The position numbers and the translations under genes are program-made. This document shows positions 1 to 11,755 of a stretch of 60,000 bases of DNA, one piece after another. Under the pieces are notes generated by a model. The model was not told the origin of the DNA, did not search any database, and saw only the letters and a program-made list of their open reading frames with translations. Origin of the DNA: Phoronis australis (Eukaryota > Phoronida > Phoronidae); the NCBI GenBank assembly GCA_002633005.1, contig NMRA01000130.1:193577-253576 (forward strand). Direction: 5' to 3'. The stretch's first letter is position 1; every line of letters begins with the position of its first letter.

Positions 1-653
1 TCAAATTTCCACTCAGAGGTGAACTGCACATGTGTAGACTTCAATCACATGGACTTCAGTCACGTGATATTCAGACTGGAGAATGATTGGCCATATCGCT
101 CAAGATGGCACATACGCAGAAAATGTTCACCAACAAGGGTAAATTTGAGATTACGAAAATACCCAAGGTGTTTCAGATAGTTATGGGGAAAATGAGAGTG
201 AATAACATTAAAGCTCACACGAGCTACAAATATTAGTTATGGCCGATATTATGAACCTGGTGGTGAGGTTACTTATACAAATTTCATAGTACAGTTGTTC
301 TAGTCTGTGCAAATGATCCTCCCGATGAGCTGGATTTCGCCTTGCTCGGAAATAATATCTTGATCCAGTTGAAACCGGTTTATGCCAATTTTACTATACA
401 TAGATAAAACATCAAATGCACATCAAATCACGCTTATGTTTCTCAACTACAAAAGCAAAACCACGACAATAACGAAGTAGGATTTTTGCAACGTTTATTT
501 CTGTTGAAAAATCAACAAAATCGAATATCAATTTTCTGTCTCCGTGTGAACTAAGTACCAGATTGAAGAAATTAACTGTAAAATTACTCCGCATTTATCC
601 ACATTTAAAGCACCATCCATGACTTCTGAAACAGAAACAAAAGGCACACTCAC

Positions 654-790
654 CGGAGCAAAGAAGTCCACAAACCACAGTTCACTGGACGATGTGACAG
701 GGTGGGGGAAATCGTCGGGTCCCAGAGCTCGCACTGGGGTGGTGGAGCTGTCTTCAGCAAACACGGCAATATCGTGTGCCGTCTGACGCC
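654..790 (-). CDS. DNAJC10: DNAJC10 exon 11: inter-domain helix and start of Trx2
   Basis: Encodes [14 protein letters not shown] through to [10 protein letters not shown] and ends at a GTGAGT donor in phase 0. The next exon should begin with the Trx2 active site (W-C-x-x-C). I see no such exon in 1-653, so it is to the left of the window. Confidence 0.94.
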
Positions 791-3700
791 CTGCACAGAA
801 AGTTACGTGAACGAGAAGCCATAAGAGTATCAAATATGTACGGGTCAACATTACTCATCTTTTCCATGTTAATTTAAACTTGTAGCTTACAACATAGCTT
901 ACTTCTGAACGGCATTTTGTTTAACAAACTATTATTTTCACGATGAACTGCACTTCACATAAACTTTATAACATCATAAATAACAATTATTAGTCTCCTT
1001 GCATGCCATACGTTGATCACATCACATGACGTGAAGTTCAGTCTGAAAAGATTTCTGCCTGACCGGGATTCGAACCCGGGAGTTTCTGTAACCGTACCTA
1101 TGCTCTAAGATGCTCTGTAGTCCACTGATCTATCGGGACCAATGATCGATTACAGAAATCCAAGCAAATTTATAGGAGGTATCTTGTCCAAACTTGGGAG
1201 TGCATATACAGAATATAATTGTGAAGTGTAAGAAGTATAGTAATTCTCACTTACACCAAATGGAGGAGCTGATTCATAACTGCACAATTCATAAGATTCA
1301 TAACTACACAATTCATAAATTCATATGTTCAACTCTTCAGAGACAGCAGAAGGAAGAGAAGTTAGTTGCTTAACAAACTGTTCGTATTTGACTAAAATTT
1401 CAACTTGGAACAAACGATTGAGTGGAAATTAATCCTCTTGACATTCGCACCAGCAATTACAAAGATTGAGGATTTTTCTTGAATCTGAATGTGATGCAGT
1501 CAACAATCATAGTCAGCAAAACAAATTCTAACGTACAAGTAAAACAAATCTAATAATTTAAACAACATGGAATAGTCAAGAAATTCAAATTATCATCATT
1601 AATTTACTAGAGCTTGAATGCCGATTCTAATCAATTTGTATGATGAGATACTAAATGCAAGTTTACCATGGTGAACCTCATGGCCGCCACCCTGCTTGAA
1701 AAGGGCAAAGGTCGGGAACTTGTGGATGTGCAGGTCATTACAAGTGGACCTCATGAGGCGGCAGTCTACACGGCCAACCTGTGAACAACGTATGCATGAG
1801 ATAACTAATTAAGTGAAATGCATGAAAAACAAAAACAAAAACAAAAATTTGGAAAGCACTACACTTATCAGTGGTTCTACAGAAACAACAGCTTGTGAGA
1901 AATCTTTTCAACAGAATCTCATGAATTTTTCTGAAAAATTGAACAATAAAACTCGATATGGACAAAGACACCACCAAAATGTGGATGATACCAATGAGTG
2001 CATTTACAAACACTACCAATTCAGGAGATAAGCAACTAATCAACACTTTTGACTCTGAAAACTAATCCACTCACAGGAATAGACTGCAGCATGGCTGGCA
2101 GTTTCTTGAACTCCAAATTGGCTTTCTCATCGTTTATGAAATAGATGAGCCAGGCGGGCTGACGTCCGTCCTCAATGGCTTCCAGCGTCTTCTTAAATTC
2201 GTCTTCATTCAACGCGCCAACGTCCGGCAGGAAGGATAGTACGGTACTCACAATCTCTTTACAATGCAGACTGGTTATTTCCTACAGAGATAAATTAAAG
2301 TTAAATTGCGTCCCCTGGAGCATTGTGTAAAATTTGATATAAGCACCGGCATATTCGTAGGAGACCGATTTGAGACTACAAATATGAGAGCAAGAACAGT
2401 ACCGTGAAGCTTCTAATAAATGCCAGTCATTTTAAATGGCTCCAACTAGGCCAACATTTACCAACCAAGTTTACAAATAAGGCCAAAATTACCACGAAAA
2501 TCAGACAGTAAAAAATCACTTAAATTAATCAACTGCTCTAAAGTCACAAATTTACGACAGCAGGCAACTGTTATAAGCCTGTAGTTCTGTAGCTTATCGA
2601 TTTTGATGTGTAAAATTCTTTAGCTTCTATAAGACACTGGCCACTATAGGAAATTTGGCTTCTTTGTGAAGCGTCGCAGTTGTTGTAATTCTCAGCAAAA
2701 TCAACTGTTCTGTTTCACTAAAAAACTTGCGACATTTTGTGGTCACACATCTGATTAACAGCTACACCAAATAATCACTTGAGGGTGTTTCCTAAATTTA
2801 AAACAGGGTTAAAAGAAAAACTTTCGATTTTTATTTTCGTAGAACGCTGACTTCATTTTCAGTGAAGACGCAATTTAAAAAGGTCCACTTCATGGCAAAG
2901 CTTGAAGAACTGTTTGATGAAGCTGTACAACAAATATGCAGCAAATTAACACTGCACAACAATGATCTAAATAGTCACCAGGAGGAGCAGCCGTAGCCAA
3001 AATTCTCCAAAACTTGACACACACAAGGATACAGAATGATTATCAACACTATGCTTTATTTCCTAATGAACACTTTTCACTAGAATAATTCTTGCCTAGT
3101 GCATTATGGTTAGTTTTGCTTACAGAACTAAGAAGTCGAAACAGACAAAGCAGAAAGGAAAATATTGTAATTACATGTTCTGAGTCTTTGTTCACGTCTC
3201 CTGCAGGGTAGAATGCACTCGAGTGATCCCGCCTCATCTGTACACACAGAGTGTTATCCTCATAGCACTCTACACGGCCCACGTTGACAAGCCCATCCTG
3301 AATACAGAGAGCAATATTTGGAATATAACAGATACAGAACGTAAAGGGGAGTATACAACAAACACCATTGTATTTGACGATAAATATCATAGTTATAATT
3401 CTAGTAAATCAATGACAGGTTTTTGTTGTACACAGGACCCATGCAGAGAAATTTCCAACCACTTTTAAACATGTTTCATAGTGGAATGGGTGCTATATTT
3501 AGCACAAAATTTGAGGCATCAATTGTCCTGACATTACACAATATGTTGTGAGGGTGGCTTTAGAAGAACATGTTACAAAATAATGCAACGGGACTCACCA
3601 ACATGGCAGATAGTTTCAAAGTGTCAGTATGGTCCAGGCAATCTGAAAACAAGAGCCCAAACACATCAGTGGCAAGACAATAAATGAACACCCAGCAACG

Positions 3701-6700
3701 CCAGGCAACGAGATACATGGAGTCTGTAAGTGTACTCCTAGCAACATGACCAATCTACACTTTTGAGGCAATTTTTTGCACATTTATTGAGCTTCTCTTG
3801 AGCAACAATACAGGCTGACTTCCCAATAGGCATCCAGCTAGAGTATACACACCTGTAAACTTCAATGAGGTGAAGACCACGTCACTGACATGCCAAATGA
3901 CTCTTGATGCACAAAAACAAGAAACCCCAGGTCTGTGTTCAAAACGTGAATATATTTCATATTCACATTTCAATTAACAACTAATTACAGTTGAGGTCAA
4001 ACATTTTAAAATTTAGTGATTTCATTTATTGTTCGTAGCGACGTCATAAACAGTTTAACCTTCATACCCACCACAGAGGGCGCCTCACCCTCTTCATGAT
4101 GCCACACGTGACATCACACACTAGTTCCAAGCAGGGACTCATCTAGGATTTGAAAATTGGGGGTCCAAATTCGTGAGAATTACGAGTCGTGCAAAGCGCA
4201 AATCTGAGGCGTGCAGCGCTGATGAGGGGGGGGGTGGGTTGGGCCAAGTTGGGGGATGGGGGAAGTTGGGGGGAGGGGGGGGGGGAAGTTGGGGGGGGAC
4301 GTGGGGGAATTCCCCCACCCGGTGAGGAAAAATTGTTACATAAAAAAGGTCATTTCCTTGCATTTTGGATGTCTTTGTTCTTGTTCAAAGGACGGCACAT
4401 AGGGAAACTAAACAAAAATTACTAGGAGGTTTTTTCCATTCAGGATGTGTGTATTGTCACTAGGCTGCAAAAATCAAGATCTATAAATCTTTTTAGTAAG
4501 ATAATCTATGTAGAGTTGCATGATAAGACAGCATGAGTACAGGACTCAATGTATCTTGAAGCTCTCAAAAGAGAAGAGTAAAATGCAGTTGAGAAACCAC
4601 TTAAAATTGTGAGAAGACAATGGAGTTGCATTCGAAAGGACATGAAGAAATATATTCTAGAGTACATGTCTAAGTTTCGTTACATCGCACAGTACTNNNN
4701 NNNNNNNNNNNNNNNNNNNNNNNNNNNNNNNNNNNNNNNNNNNNNNNNNNNNNNNNNNNNNNNNNNNNNNNNNNNNNNNNNNNNNNNNNNNNNNNNAGTC
4801 GTGCGGGGGATTCCGTATGAAGCCACCTTGACGTCACAGAATAGGAAGGTATTCCCCAAAGATGGCTGCCAGTATTTGCCGATCGTCATTGTGACACTTA
4901 TAGTAAAAATAGACGGCAAAAGTTTCTAATGTCGAGTTATTTCTTAATATTTAGCGAACTTAAACAATGAATTGTGGGTTTCAATGAAATTTATTAATAA
5001 TAAATGCTAAAATTCTTCGTTTAGCCTTCATTTTCGCCAAGGTTGTTTTGGAACAGGCCGCCGTCTTTTTTCCGTCTGGGCCGTGCCGTCCATAGCCGTC
5101 ATTTTTTTAAAAGGGCCGTCCTAAGGACGGCCAGGATGGCCGCTAGATGAGTCCCTGGTTCCAAGCCAGTTTCACAAAGACCACAATACTGGGTGGTCGA
5201 AAACATTCACTTGAAGTGCTTAAGTTTACGACTGTAATTAAATGAACCCTGTCTCGTTTATGACTGTTTACCAGACGGACAACATTAGTTAGTGTGTTTT
5301 ACCTCCTTCTGAACAGAATGTTATTAGCCAAGGCTTCCTCTTGTAGCGCTCATTGTTCATGAGATTGTCAAATGAGGTAGCTGTCAGCGTAACTACATGG
5401 GTCTGAGCGTACTGCAAGGCGTGCTCCACCAGACGGGACAAAGACTTCTCCCCTGTGTACTTTCCTCCCTGTAATGACCACCATGGTATTCATTTCTTCA
5501 AATTCGAACAAGACAATTGGTTGTCAAAACTTATTTTCGTTTTTCAAATGCTCACAGGATGACTGAAAATACTCAACATTTCAGGGTGTGGTAGTGCATG
5601 GCAGTTGTGTAATAGCAACTTGGCTAATAATGATGGTGACTAAAAATGAAATGCCATCGTTCAACCATGGTATGCTCAAAATCGGAGATCCATTACTTAA
5701 GTTGGCAAAATGAGAGCAATAAGCACACAAGAAGGTAATTGTTATGTATGTGGGGTTCCATTAGAGAGGAGACAAAAGATGCCTCATGGCAAGAAGCTGC
5801 ACTCTTAATAACGAACTAATAGAGCAGTTTTGACAATCAGTTACAACACTGAACATACAGAGCCATCTATACTTAGCTAGGAAATACAGAATAGACATAC
5901 AGCACAGTAATAAAGTGACATTGCATTGTGTCAACTTACTCAAGAAAATGAGCAGTGATGAAAATCTACTTCCTATTTTATATTCTGTATAAATGGCATC
6001 CAACAATCCTTTTCGAACATTCCATGGAGCACACGTAAGCCACACACAATACGAGCAGAAGCATTCATTGCTGCGGTAACGCCAAATACAAGATCCGAAT
6101 CCAGAGCAGACAAGTGAAAGTCACCAGCTCGAACCACAGTGGAATCATGTCCAACAGTTTGGAAGTTGATAGCGCTTCAATACATGAGACATAACTCCCG
6201 GGGTATTATCGTCATACTTACGTTAGGATACATCATGAGGGATGGATAGGAGCGTATCCCCTGTTGTCGACAGAGCATGTTGTCATCCATACAGTTGACG
6301 GCACCAATACGAATTACCCCTTCCAGCTCCCGGGCTACATCACGCCACTAGAAAACGGAATTAATACATGATCGTTAGAATGAGAACAAATCTAGGATGC
6401 CACAAGGGGGCGTCAACCACAGTAGGCGAAGATGAGAATGAGTAACACCTACAAATGCAATGCTGGTTTGCATTTTTTTGTCAAGTCCGATAGGCCATTT
6501 ACATGTGTAAACAGTGTTGCAAAAAGCAACACATGGTATACTTTGGCAGTTTCTTCATTATCACAACACTAAATCTATGTGCATCAGGGTCACCAGCACT
6601 GTGGCTGCCTTCAATGAACAAACTGTAATAACCCAATGAATAATGACTTTTAACTACAAGATTGTTTAGAGATTGCTAATACACGATCTTGTTCATAACT

Positions 6701-9700
6701 GGTTACTTAGTGGGCAAAATATCCATAGGTGAAAAACAAGCTTTCTGATAGAATCTGGGAACGTTTAATGTCTGACTTTTTGCAATGCTCTGACAACATG
6801 GCTTCAATCAGTGAATCTTAAACAGTGTCAATGTGAAACCTAAACAGTATAAGTGTGAAATCCTAAACAGTATCACTGAGTAATCCTAAATACTGTCTAC
6901 AGTTAAATCCTAAACAGTATCACTGAGTAATCCTAAACAGTGTCTACTGTTAAATCCTAAACAGTATCACTGAGTAATCCTAAACAGTGTCTACTGTTAA
7001 ATCCTAAACAGTATCACTGAGTAATCCTAAACAGTGTCTACTGTTAAATCCTAAACAGTATCGGTGTGAAAAGCTAAACAGTGTCGGTGTGCAATATTAT
7101 GAATTAGTGAAATTCTAGACAGTGTCAGCGTGAAAACCTTAGCAGTGTCTACTGTGATATCTTAAACAGTTCCAGAGTGAAATCCCCAACATTGTTAGTG
7201 TGAAATGTTAAGCAGTATCAGAGCGGAATCATAAGAATGAAGTGAAAAATCCTAAACGTATTGTATAAGTGAGAATTATCATCATACACACCATATGTTG
7301 CTAACATCACGTGACCTACAGTTAAGTCTGAAATGATCCCTGTCTCGACTGGGGCTCGAGCCGAGACTTTCTGCTAACTGTACACGGTTAAAAAACACAA
7401 CTTGTCCGAGTGACAGATGTGACAACAGTTGCATATTAATACACAATGGATCAAACTCATCACTTGCATCTGTGGCTAGTGTTATCAATAAATATAGGAA
7501 TCGTTTTAGAAAGATGTGGGTAAACAGTAGGTCAATTGACCCTTTGGAGGACTTATTGATTGGTCACTTAGTATTTTGTCTATTTTTGGCGCAATCCTTT
7601 TAGGAGAGGTCATTTCGACGCGTGTCATTTTGTGATTAGTATTTAATCCACAGCGCCCATTGGCTCGAGTGCACAGTGCACTGATAAAAATTTTATGCAC
7701 CAGTTACATGGGGCACGCTCCTAAAATTATTCCTGAACTAAAAACAATATACAGAAGTTTGAAAAGGGGAATTTCGACTTGACACAACTATCACTGTGCG
7801 TGGGTTTAACGACGAGACAAGTCAATCATTACCGTTGGAGCCAAGTCGTGGCAGTGTCCACACCGAGGTGAGTAGAAGTTGATAAACCAAATGTCATCGG
7901 CATTCAGCACTGACTGCTCTGTAATCGACAATGTAAACCTCACTTAAATCAACCATTCTTGTTGTTAAGCCAGACGTAAATAGCATTCAGCAGTGACTGA
8001 TCTGTTAGAAAAGACATCAACAAAATTTAGCTCATTTTACAGATTAATTAAAGAAAAACATTCTTATGGATAAATCAGAACAGAAGTCACTGACTCATGA
8101 TTTTTAGATATTAAATAATAACTGCACTAGAAGTGTAATGTCTGACCTGGCCAATAGGGGTGCCATGGTATAAAAAGTAAAATGTTGTTTTTACAACAGG
8201 GGGCACTAGAGAAGCTAAGTGGTTGCAAGTGTCAGCAAAAGTACAGTAACACACAATAAGTGCATGGTATTAAAAATTACGATCTTACATCAACTTCCAT
8301 TAAGAAGGAGTGAGGATGGAAAAACGATACCTGGAAACTAAAAACTAAAATTGCCGCAACAGGACATAGTACGAAAATAGCATGTGAGCAAGAAGGCGTG
8401 GCAGTTAAACATCCTTTTGAGGTTTTGCAAAAATTCATATGATATTTAAAATGAAAAACCAAAGTAAAAAAATAACTGACTCAAAAGACGCAATACTACT
8501 CAGCTCCGCGCATGACCTACAGGTGTTTAAGTGTAGAATTAGCAGTTCGGTTTTTAACCTACCAAAGTCGGAGTGTCCCAATGTGACTATTTCCATATCA
8601 TCATCATAAATGCCTGAAAAAGACCAGAAAATGTGAAAGAAAAGCAAATTTGATTTTCCCATTGCAGCATATAGCAAAGAATTCCCTTATGACTACAGTA
8701 ATAACTTTACAAAAACCTGCAGATTAAAAGTAGTTTCAACATTTTAACATAGACGAAGTTTAAGATTAAAACATGCATTTCATTTTCACAAAATATGGAT
8801 GCTTGGAATATTTTGAAAAAGTACGGCAAATCTTTACAAAACATACTTTAGCATTATATTTGGCATTCAGCATTATTATTAACAGGTTTTGTAAAACATA
8901 AGGAACGACAGATCGTGTTCACAACGCAGGGTTAGAACCTGAATGTTAAGCTCACCACGAACATTTTGCTTCTAACTTTTGAATCTAGATAAGAAACAAA
9001 ACTAAGAACTTAAAAACTTTTCAGATTTAAAACGCTCTTAAAACGAACCGTAACAAGCATTTTAAAGCTTCTTGTTTCAAAGCTTACAAGCAAGATTAGC
9101 AAAACCCGAGACATTACAACCCTTATGTGGTAAATTTGAACCCCACAATTCCACCTTTTTATGGCACACGTGTGCAATAATCACGTGCCCACAAAAAGGA
9201 TTCAATAGTTATGCTATCATTCTAACGCAGCACCCAAATGACGCTAGGATCGATCACCAACCAAAATCTTGTTGGTAGAAGTTCCAGCTTTCATATCGTT
9301 GGCCTCGCTGGAAATCGTCCTTCAGACCCTCTTCACCATACTGGTCATATTTCTTGCGCGTTTCTTCATCTTTCAAAACCTCATAGGCGCGATTTATCCG
9401 GATGAACTCCTCGTGTGCTTTTGGATTATCCTGTGAACAGAGTGAAGCCATCTTATTTTGATTCCTCACTTACATCGAGTTTCATATTTGTTGAGAAACA
9501 TTCTCTTGTCCGCCATAATGTGCGCAAAATCGGTGAAGCATGACCGTATGCAAGCACTGTCTTTCACTGCAGTACTGTACAATAACAGCAAACTGTACGG
9601 ATGATTTTGAAATACCCACTTCTCGGAATACCACGGCGCCATCTATGGTTATGCGGTATTTACCCACAATTCTTCACATCTGTAGGGCACTTGACCTAAC

Positions 9701-11202
9701 CAGCTAACCAGAATTTTACATTTAGTATTAGTTTGCCATTCAACGATCCAATACTGATAAACTTTTCACGGTTTCATAGTGAGTTCGTAAGTTGCAATGC
9801 AGATTTCGAAATTTTTTGAAGAGTTAAGTGATGCGTAAACAATTGTTGCTCATTAGCTCCAAAGTGTGTGAACTGCCTAACTTATTGAAAACTAGGTCAG
9901 TCATAGAATGCATTTTTCTACTTTGCAAAAGATGTGGGACTTGAGTGATGTAAAATATATCACTACCCGTCAAAGAAATAATGTCAATGCACAAAGTTTT
10001 TGGTTGTCATGACAAGTTGTCTGTATCTAATTTAGAAAAAAAAACAGAAAATACCAACTCCACGCTTCACCTTTTCTAGTAGCAAAAAGTCGCGGGATAT
10101 CAAATGTCATCAATATGCACAATGTATTCAAAATGTCATTCGCAGCAAGTTCCCATAATTTGTGAAATGTTGATGACAAAGTCAATAGATTCAGGCAGCA
10201 ATTAACAAGGATTCTGTAATTCAACGTTACAGACATAAAAAATATGTAGAGAACAATTAAGCATATTAATGAGTGTGATAACTCAGGCATGGTGGCAGTT
10301 TTTGATCAAACACTTGTTAATATTGATCAGTGCCGGAACACTTTTTACTAGGAGAGGTTTACTGTTAGCAAAGCAAGTATGTTAGATCAAGGGTATACCA
10401 TTTTAGGGTACAATATGGCAGGCAAGTGATACGCCATTTTTTCATGCTTTTCCATGTTCAAGTTCCGCACTTTAGCTATGTACCACCAAACAATATTTTG
10501 AAAAATTGTAGACATTCACAGCAATGTTGGAAGACTGTCAAAAATGAAAAAAAAAACTTTTGACAAAACCCTTTTGTCCGAAAGTGCCGAGATTGTAGAG
10601 AACAGTATTTGCACCTCGGCTTGCACGAAATAATGAAATTGATAACCGACGTGCAACATTAAAACAAAAGAGGATTGGACACGTCAGGCAGTATATCGAA
10701 TCAAGTCACGCATTGTTTGTCACATTTAGGATTGCAAACAACAGTTCTTTAATAAAATGCGCGACTTCACATGAACATTATGGACAAAAGCATTTTATTG
10801 CTTAAGTTAAAATAACAAAAAATGCAACCTGACATGAAATCTGCTGGCAAAACATAAACAGTGGCTTTACACAATAATAATTCACGGCTAGGAAACATTT
10901 TACCAAGCAACTACAACAGAATTGTTTTCAAATCAAAACAAGAAAAGTCTCTAAATAACAACTAATCCAAATTTGTTAAACAAATAACGAGTCCGTACTG
11001 TATTTTTGTCAGGATGTTTGCTCAGAGCCAACTTCTTGAATGCCCGTCGTATTTCCCTGTTATCCGCATCCTTCTTAATACCCAACAACTCGTAGAAGTC
11101 TTCACTCAATACACAGCGTATGCACAGCATACAGGATAGCAGTAGCAGTACAACTCCACTAGAAGTGTTGACAATGTTCTTTGGAGATAGCAGATGTACC
11201 AT
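654..11202 (-). CDS. DNAJC10: DNAJC10/ERdj5, N-terminal 475 residues, 5' partial view of gene (3' end beyond left edge)
   Basis: ER-resident co-chaperone and disulfide reductase: its J domain recruits BiP and its thioredoxin domains reduce substrates for ERAD. Eleven exons join in phase: 11202-10999, 9430-9262, 8613-8563, 7918-7833, 6347-6222, 5468-5303, 3642-3599, 3297-3175, 2281-2075, 1778-1667 and 790-654 (1425 nt, 475 aa). Seen: a hydrophobic signal segment at about residues 17-32, a J domain from about 35 with HPD at 63-65, a first thioredoxin domain with CGHC at 161-164, two thioredoxin-like segments without CXXC (TrxB1 and TrxB2), and the start of Trx2, ending at DFFAP just before its expected CXXC. 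Length to this point matches the vertebrate protein closely. Missing are Trx2 to Trx4 and the C-terminal retention signal, which lie off the left edge. The paralogue-free domain order makes other PDI or DnaJ families unlikely. Confidence 0.97.
1000..1165 (-). repeat. tRNA-derived SINE, copy 1
   Basis: On the minus strand a B-box-like GGTTCGAATCC lies about 60 nt after an A-box-like TAGATCAGTGG. A family-specific tail (ATCACATGACGTGA, GTCTGAAAAGA) follows. The same arrangement recurs near 7287, 13070 and 59113. The acceptor-stem halves do not pair well, so this is a SINE head, not a functional tRNA. Confidence 0.65.
1667..1778 (-). CDS. DNAJC10: DNAJC10 exon 10: TrxB2 end
   Basis: Encodes [20 protein letters not shown] and then [18 protein letters not shown], matching the VGRFDC and EYEIHHG blocks of ERdj5. 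Acceptor TTCACAG; donor GTAAAC; leaves in phase 1. Confidence 0.95.
2075..2281 (-). CDS. DNAJC10: DNAJC10 exon 9: TrxB2 start
   Basis: 69 codons containing [20 protein letters not shown] and [11 protein letters not shown]. It is the most diverged exon relative to vertebrates, but phase and position fit. Acceptor CTGTAG; donor GTGAGT. Confidence 0.92.
3175..3297 (-). CDS. DNAJC10: DNAJC10 exon 8: TrxB1
   Basis: 41 codons, [20 protein letters not shown] onward, with the paired cysteines of the non-catalytic fold but no CXXC. Acceptor ATTCAG; donor GTAATT. Confidence 0.93.
3599..3642 (-). CDS. DNAJC10: DNAJC10 exon 7 (44 nt)
   Basis: [15 protein letters not shown], colinear with the DCLTSQTRLRLSGML segment of the vertebrate protein. 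Acceptor TTTTCAG; donor GTGAGT. The 1.66 kb intron between this exon and exon 6 contains the hAT element and the 100-N gap. Confidence 0.93.
4227..4320 (+). other. G-rich tract, G-quadruplex-prone
   Basis: Many runs of four or more G separated by short spacers, ending in a C run at 4313-4320. Inside the hAT element. It could form a quadruplex and may explain the nearby sequencing gap. Confidence 0.6.
4697..4796. other. Assembly gap, 100 N
   Basis: Exactly 100 Ns, a conventional gap placeholder, inside the hAT element. The true length is unknown. Confidence 0.99.
5303..5468 (-). CDS. DNAJC10: DNAJC10 exon 6: Trx1 end and start of TrxB1
   Basis: Starts [20 protein letters not shown] and ends [11 protein letters not shown], equivalent to the GWLITFCSKGG block of human ERdj5. 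The donor is GTAAAA, a weak match. Confidence 0.94.
6222..6347 (-). CDS. DNAJC10: DNAJC10 exon 5: Trx1 C-terminal half
   Basis: 42 codons beginning [19 protein letters not shown] and containing the thioredoxin cis-proline context RSYPSLMMY. Acceptor TTCTAG; donor GTAAGT. Confidence 0.95.
6818..7250. repeat. Minisatellite, 47-bp unit of two 23/24-bp halves
   Basis: The motif TCCTAAACAGTATCACTGAG recurs at 6861, 6908, 6955, 7002 and, diverged, 7049, exactly 47 bp apart. Each is followed by the related half unit TCCTAAACAGTGTCTACTGT. Flanks to about 6818 and 7250 hold decayed single half units. Lies in the DNAJC10 intron between exons 4 and 5. Confidence 0.9.
7285..7400 (-). repeat. tRNA-derived SINE, copy 3 (diverged)
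   Basis: Shares the core AACATCACGTGACCT and GTCTGAAA with copies at 1000 and 13070, plus a decayed B box (GGCTCGAGCC). Minus orientation. Confidence 0.5.
7833..7918 (-). CDS. DNAJC10: DNAJC10 exon 4: Trx1 active site
   Basis: Encodes [19 protein letters not shown] with the redox pair C161/C164. The motif is CGHC, as in classical PDI, where vertebrate ERdj5 has CSHC at this position. Acceptor TTACAG; phase-0 donor GTAATG. Confidence 0.95.
8563..8613 (-). CDS. DNAJC10: DNAJC10 exon 3 (51 nt)
   Basis: Short exon encoding [17 protein letters not shown], which matches the DFGIYDDDPEI block before the first thioredoxin domain in vertebrate ERdj5. Acceptor TTTTTCAG; donor GTAGGT. Confidence 0.93.
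9262..9430 (-). CDS. DNAJC10: DNAJC10 exon 2: rest of J domain and linker
   Basis: An acceptor CAG precedes 9430 and a GT donor follows 9262. It codes for [20 protein letters not shown], the helix IV region, and the YESWNFY linker typical of ERdj5 after its J domain. It enters in phase 0 and leaves in phase 1. Confidence 0.95.
10999..11202 (-). CDS. DNAJC10: DNAJC10 coding exon 1: signal peptide and first half of J domain
   Basis: ATG at 11202-11200 opens 68 codons and the exon ends in phase 0 at a GT donor (10998-10997). It encodes the signal peptide, DFYELLGI and the HPDKN turn of the J domain. An in-frame extension past the donor is intron read-through. A TTTCAG acceptor at 11237 upstream of the ATG implies that the 5'UTR is spliced. 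Confidence 0.95.
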
Positions 11203-11594
11203 GACTAGAGATTCTCTGACACTTTGTTCTTGAGGCCTGAAATGGGAATTACGAGTACAGAAATTAGAAACGCAGCCAGTTTTACAGTACTTTGTTCTTT
11301 GTCAATAGTAATGTACAAACACGGCCGGAACCATCCCATGACAGTATTATGAAGCTGACCTAAATCTGTGTCCAGACAAACTCATTCAAAAGTTGTGACT
11401 GTCATGTCATCGTTACCAATCACACCAACAGGTATAACTGTTATATCTCTCATGGTTTTACTCGCTAATCCCTCTCCGAGTCAGCCAATTACTGCGTCAG
11501 TGTCCAATTGTTTCCAACTATATTTGACGACAGTGCCACCTACTGAGTTATAGCATTTACAACTGCTGTGTTCATACCGAGTTACAACGGTTAT

Positions 11595-11755
11595 CAGTGG
11601 CGGATTTAGAGACGGGCCAAGAGAGCCATGGCCCCCCTCAAAATAATCCCAGATTCCATTTGGCAGTTCGGGGATGGGAATGTCTGACAGGCAAAATCCT
11701 GGCTATCTGCCCTGCTCCCTGCTACCCCCAACTCAAAATTCTGGATCTACCCCTG
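11595..11755. mobile_element. Short hAT-like MITE, 161 bp
   Basis: Imperfect inverted ends CAGTGGCGGATTTAGA and the complement of TCTGGATCTACCCCTG. This is the CAGNGGCGGATC class of hAT termini also present near 21148, 33405 and 37963. GGTTAT occurs at both flanks but no clean 8-bp duplication is visible. Confidence 0.55.

Larger units (their letters stand above)
4124..5165. mobile_element. Non-autonomous hAT-type DNA transposon with 8-bp TSD
   Basis: The element spans 4132-5157. Perfect 15-bp terminal inverted repeats begin CAGGGACTCATCTAG (4132-4146; complement at 5143-5157). Both sides carry an identical 8-bp direct repeat, GTTCCAAG (4124-4131 and 5158-5165), the target duplication size of the hAT superfamily. 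The visible interior has no long ORF, holds a G-rich stretch and is broken by the 100-N gap. It sits in the DNAJC10 intron between exons 6 and 7. Confidence 0.9.

Noticed and set aside
1059-1141. Functional tRNA gene on the minus strand
   Set aside because: A and B boxes are present but the acceptor stem does not pair cleanly, and the same sequence with a shared tail recurs elsewhere, so it is a SINE head.
6861-7095. CRISPR-like regularly spaced repeats
   Set aside because: The units are contiguous with no unique spacers and the genome is animal. It is a minisatellite.
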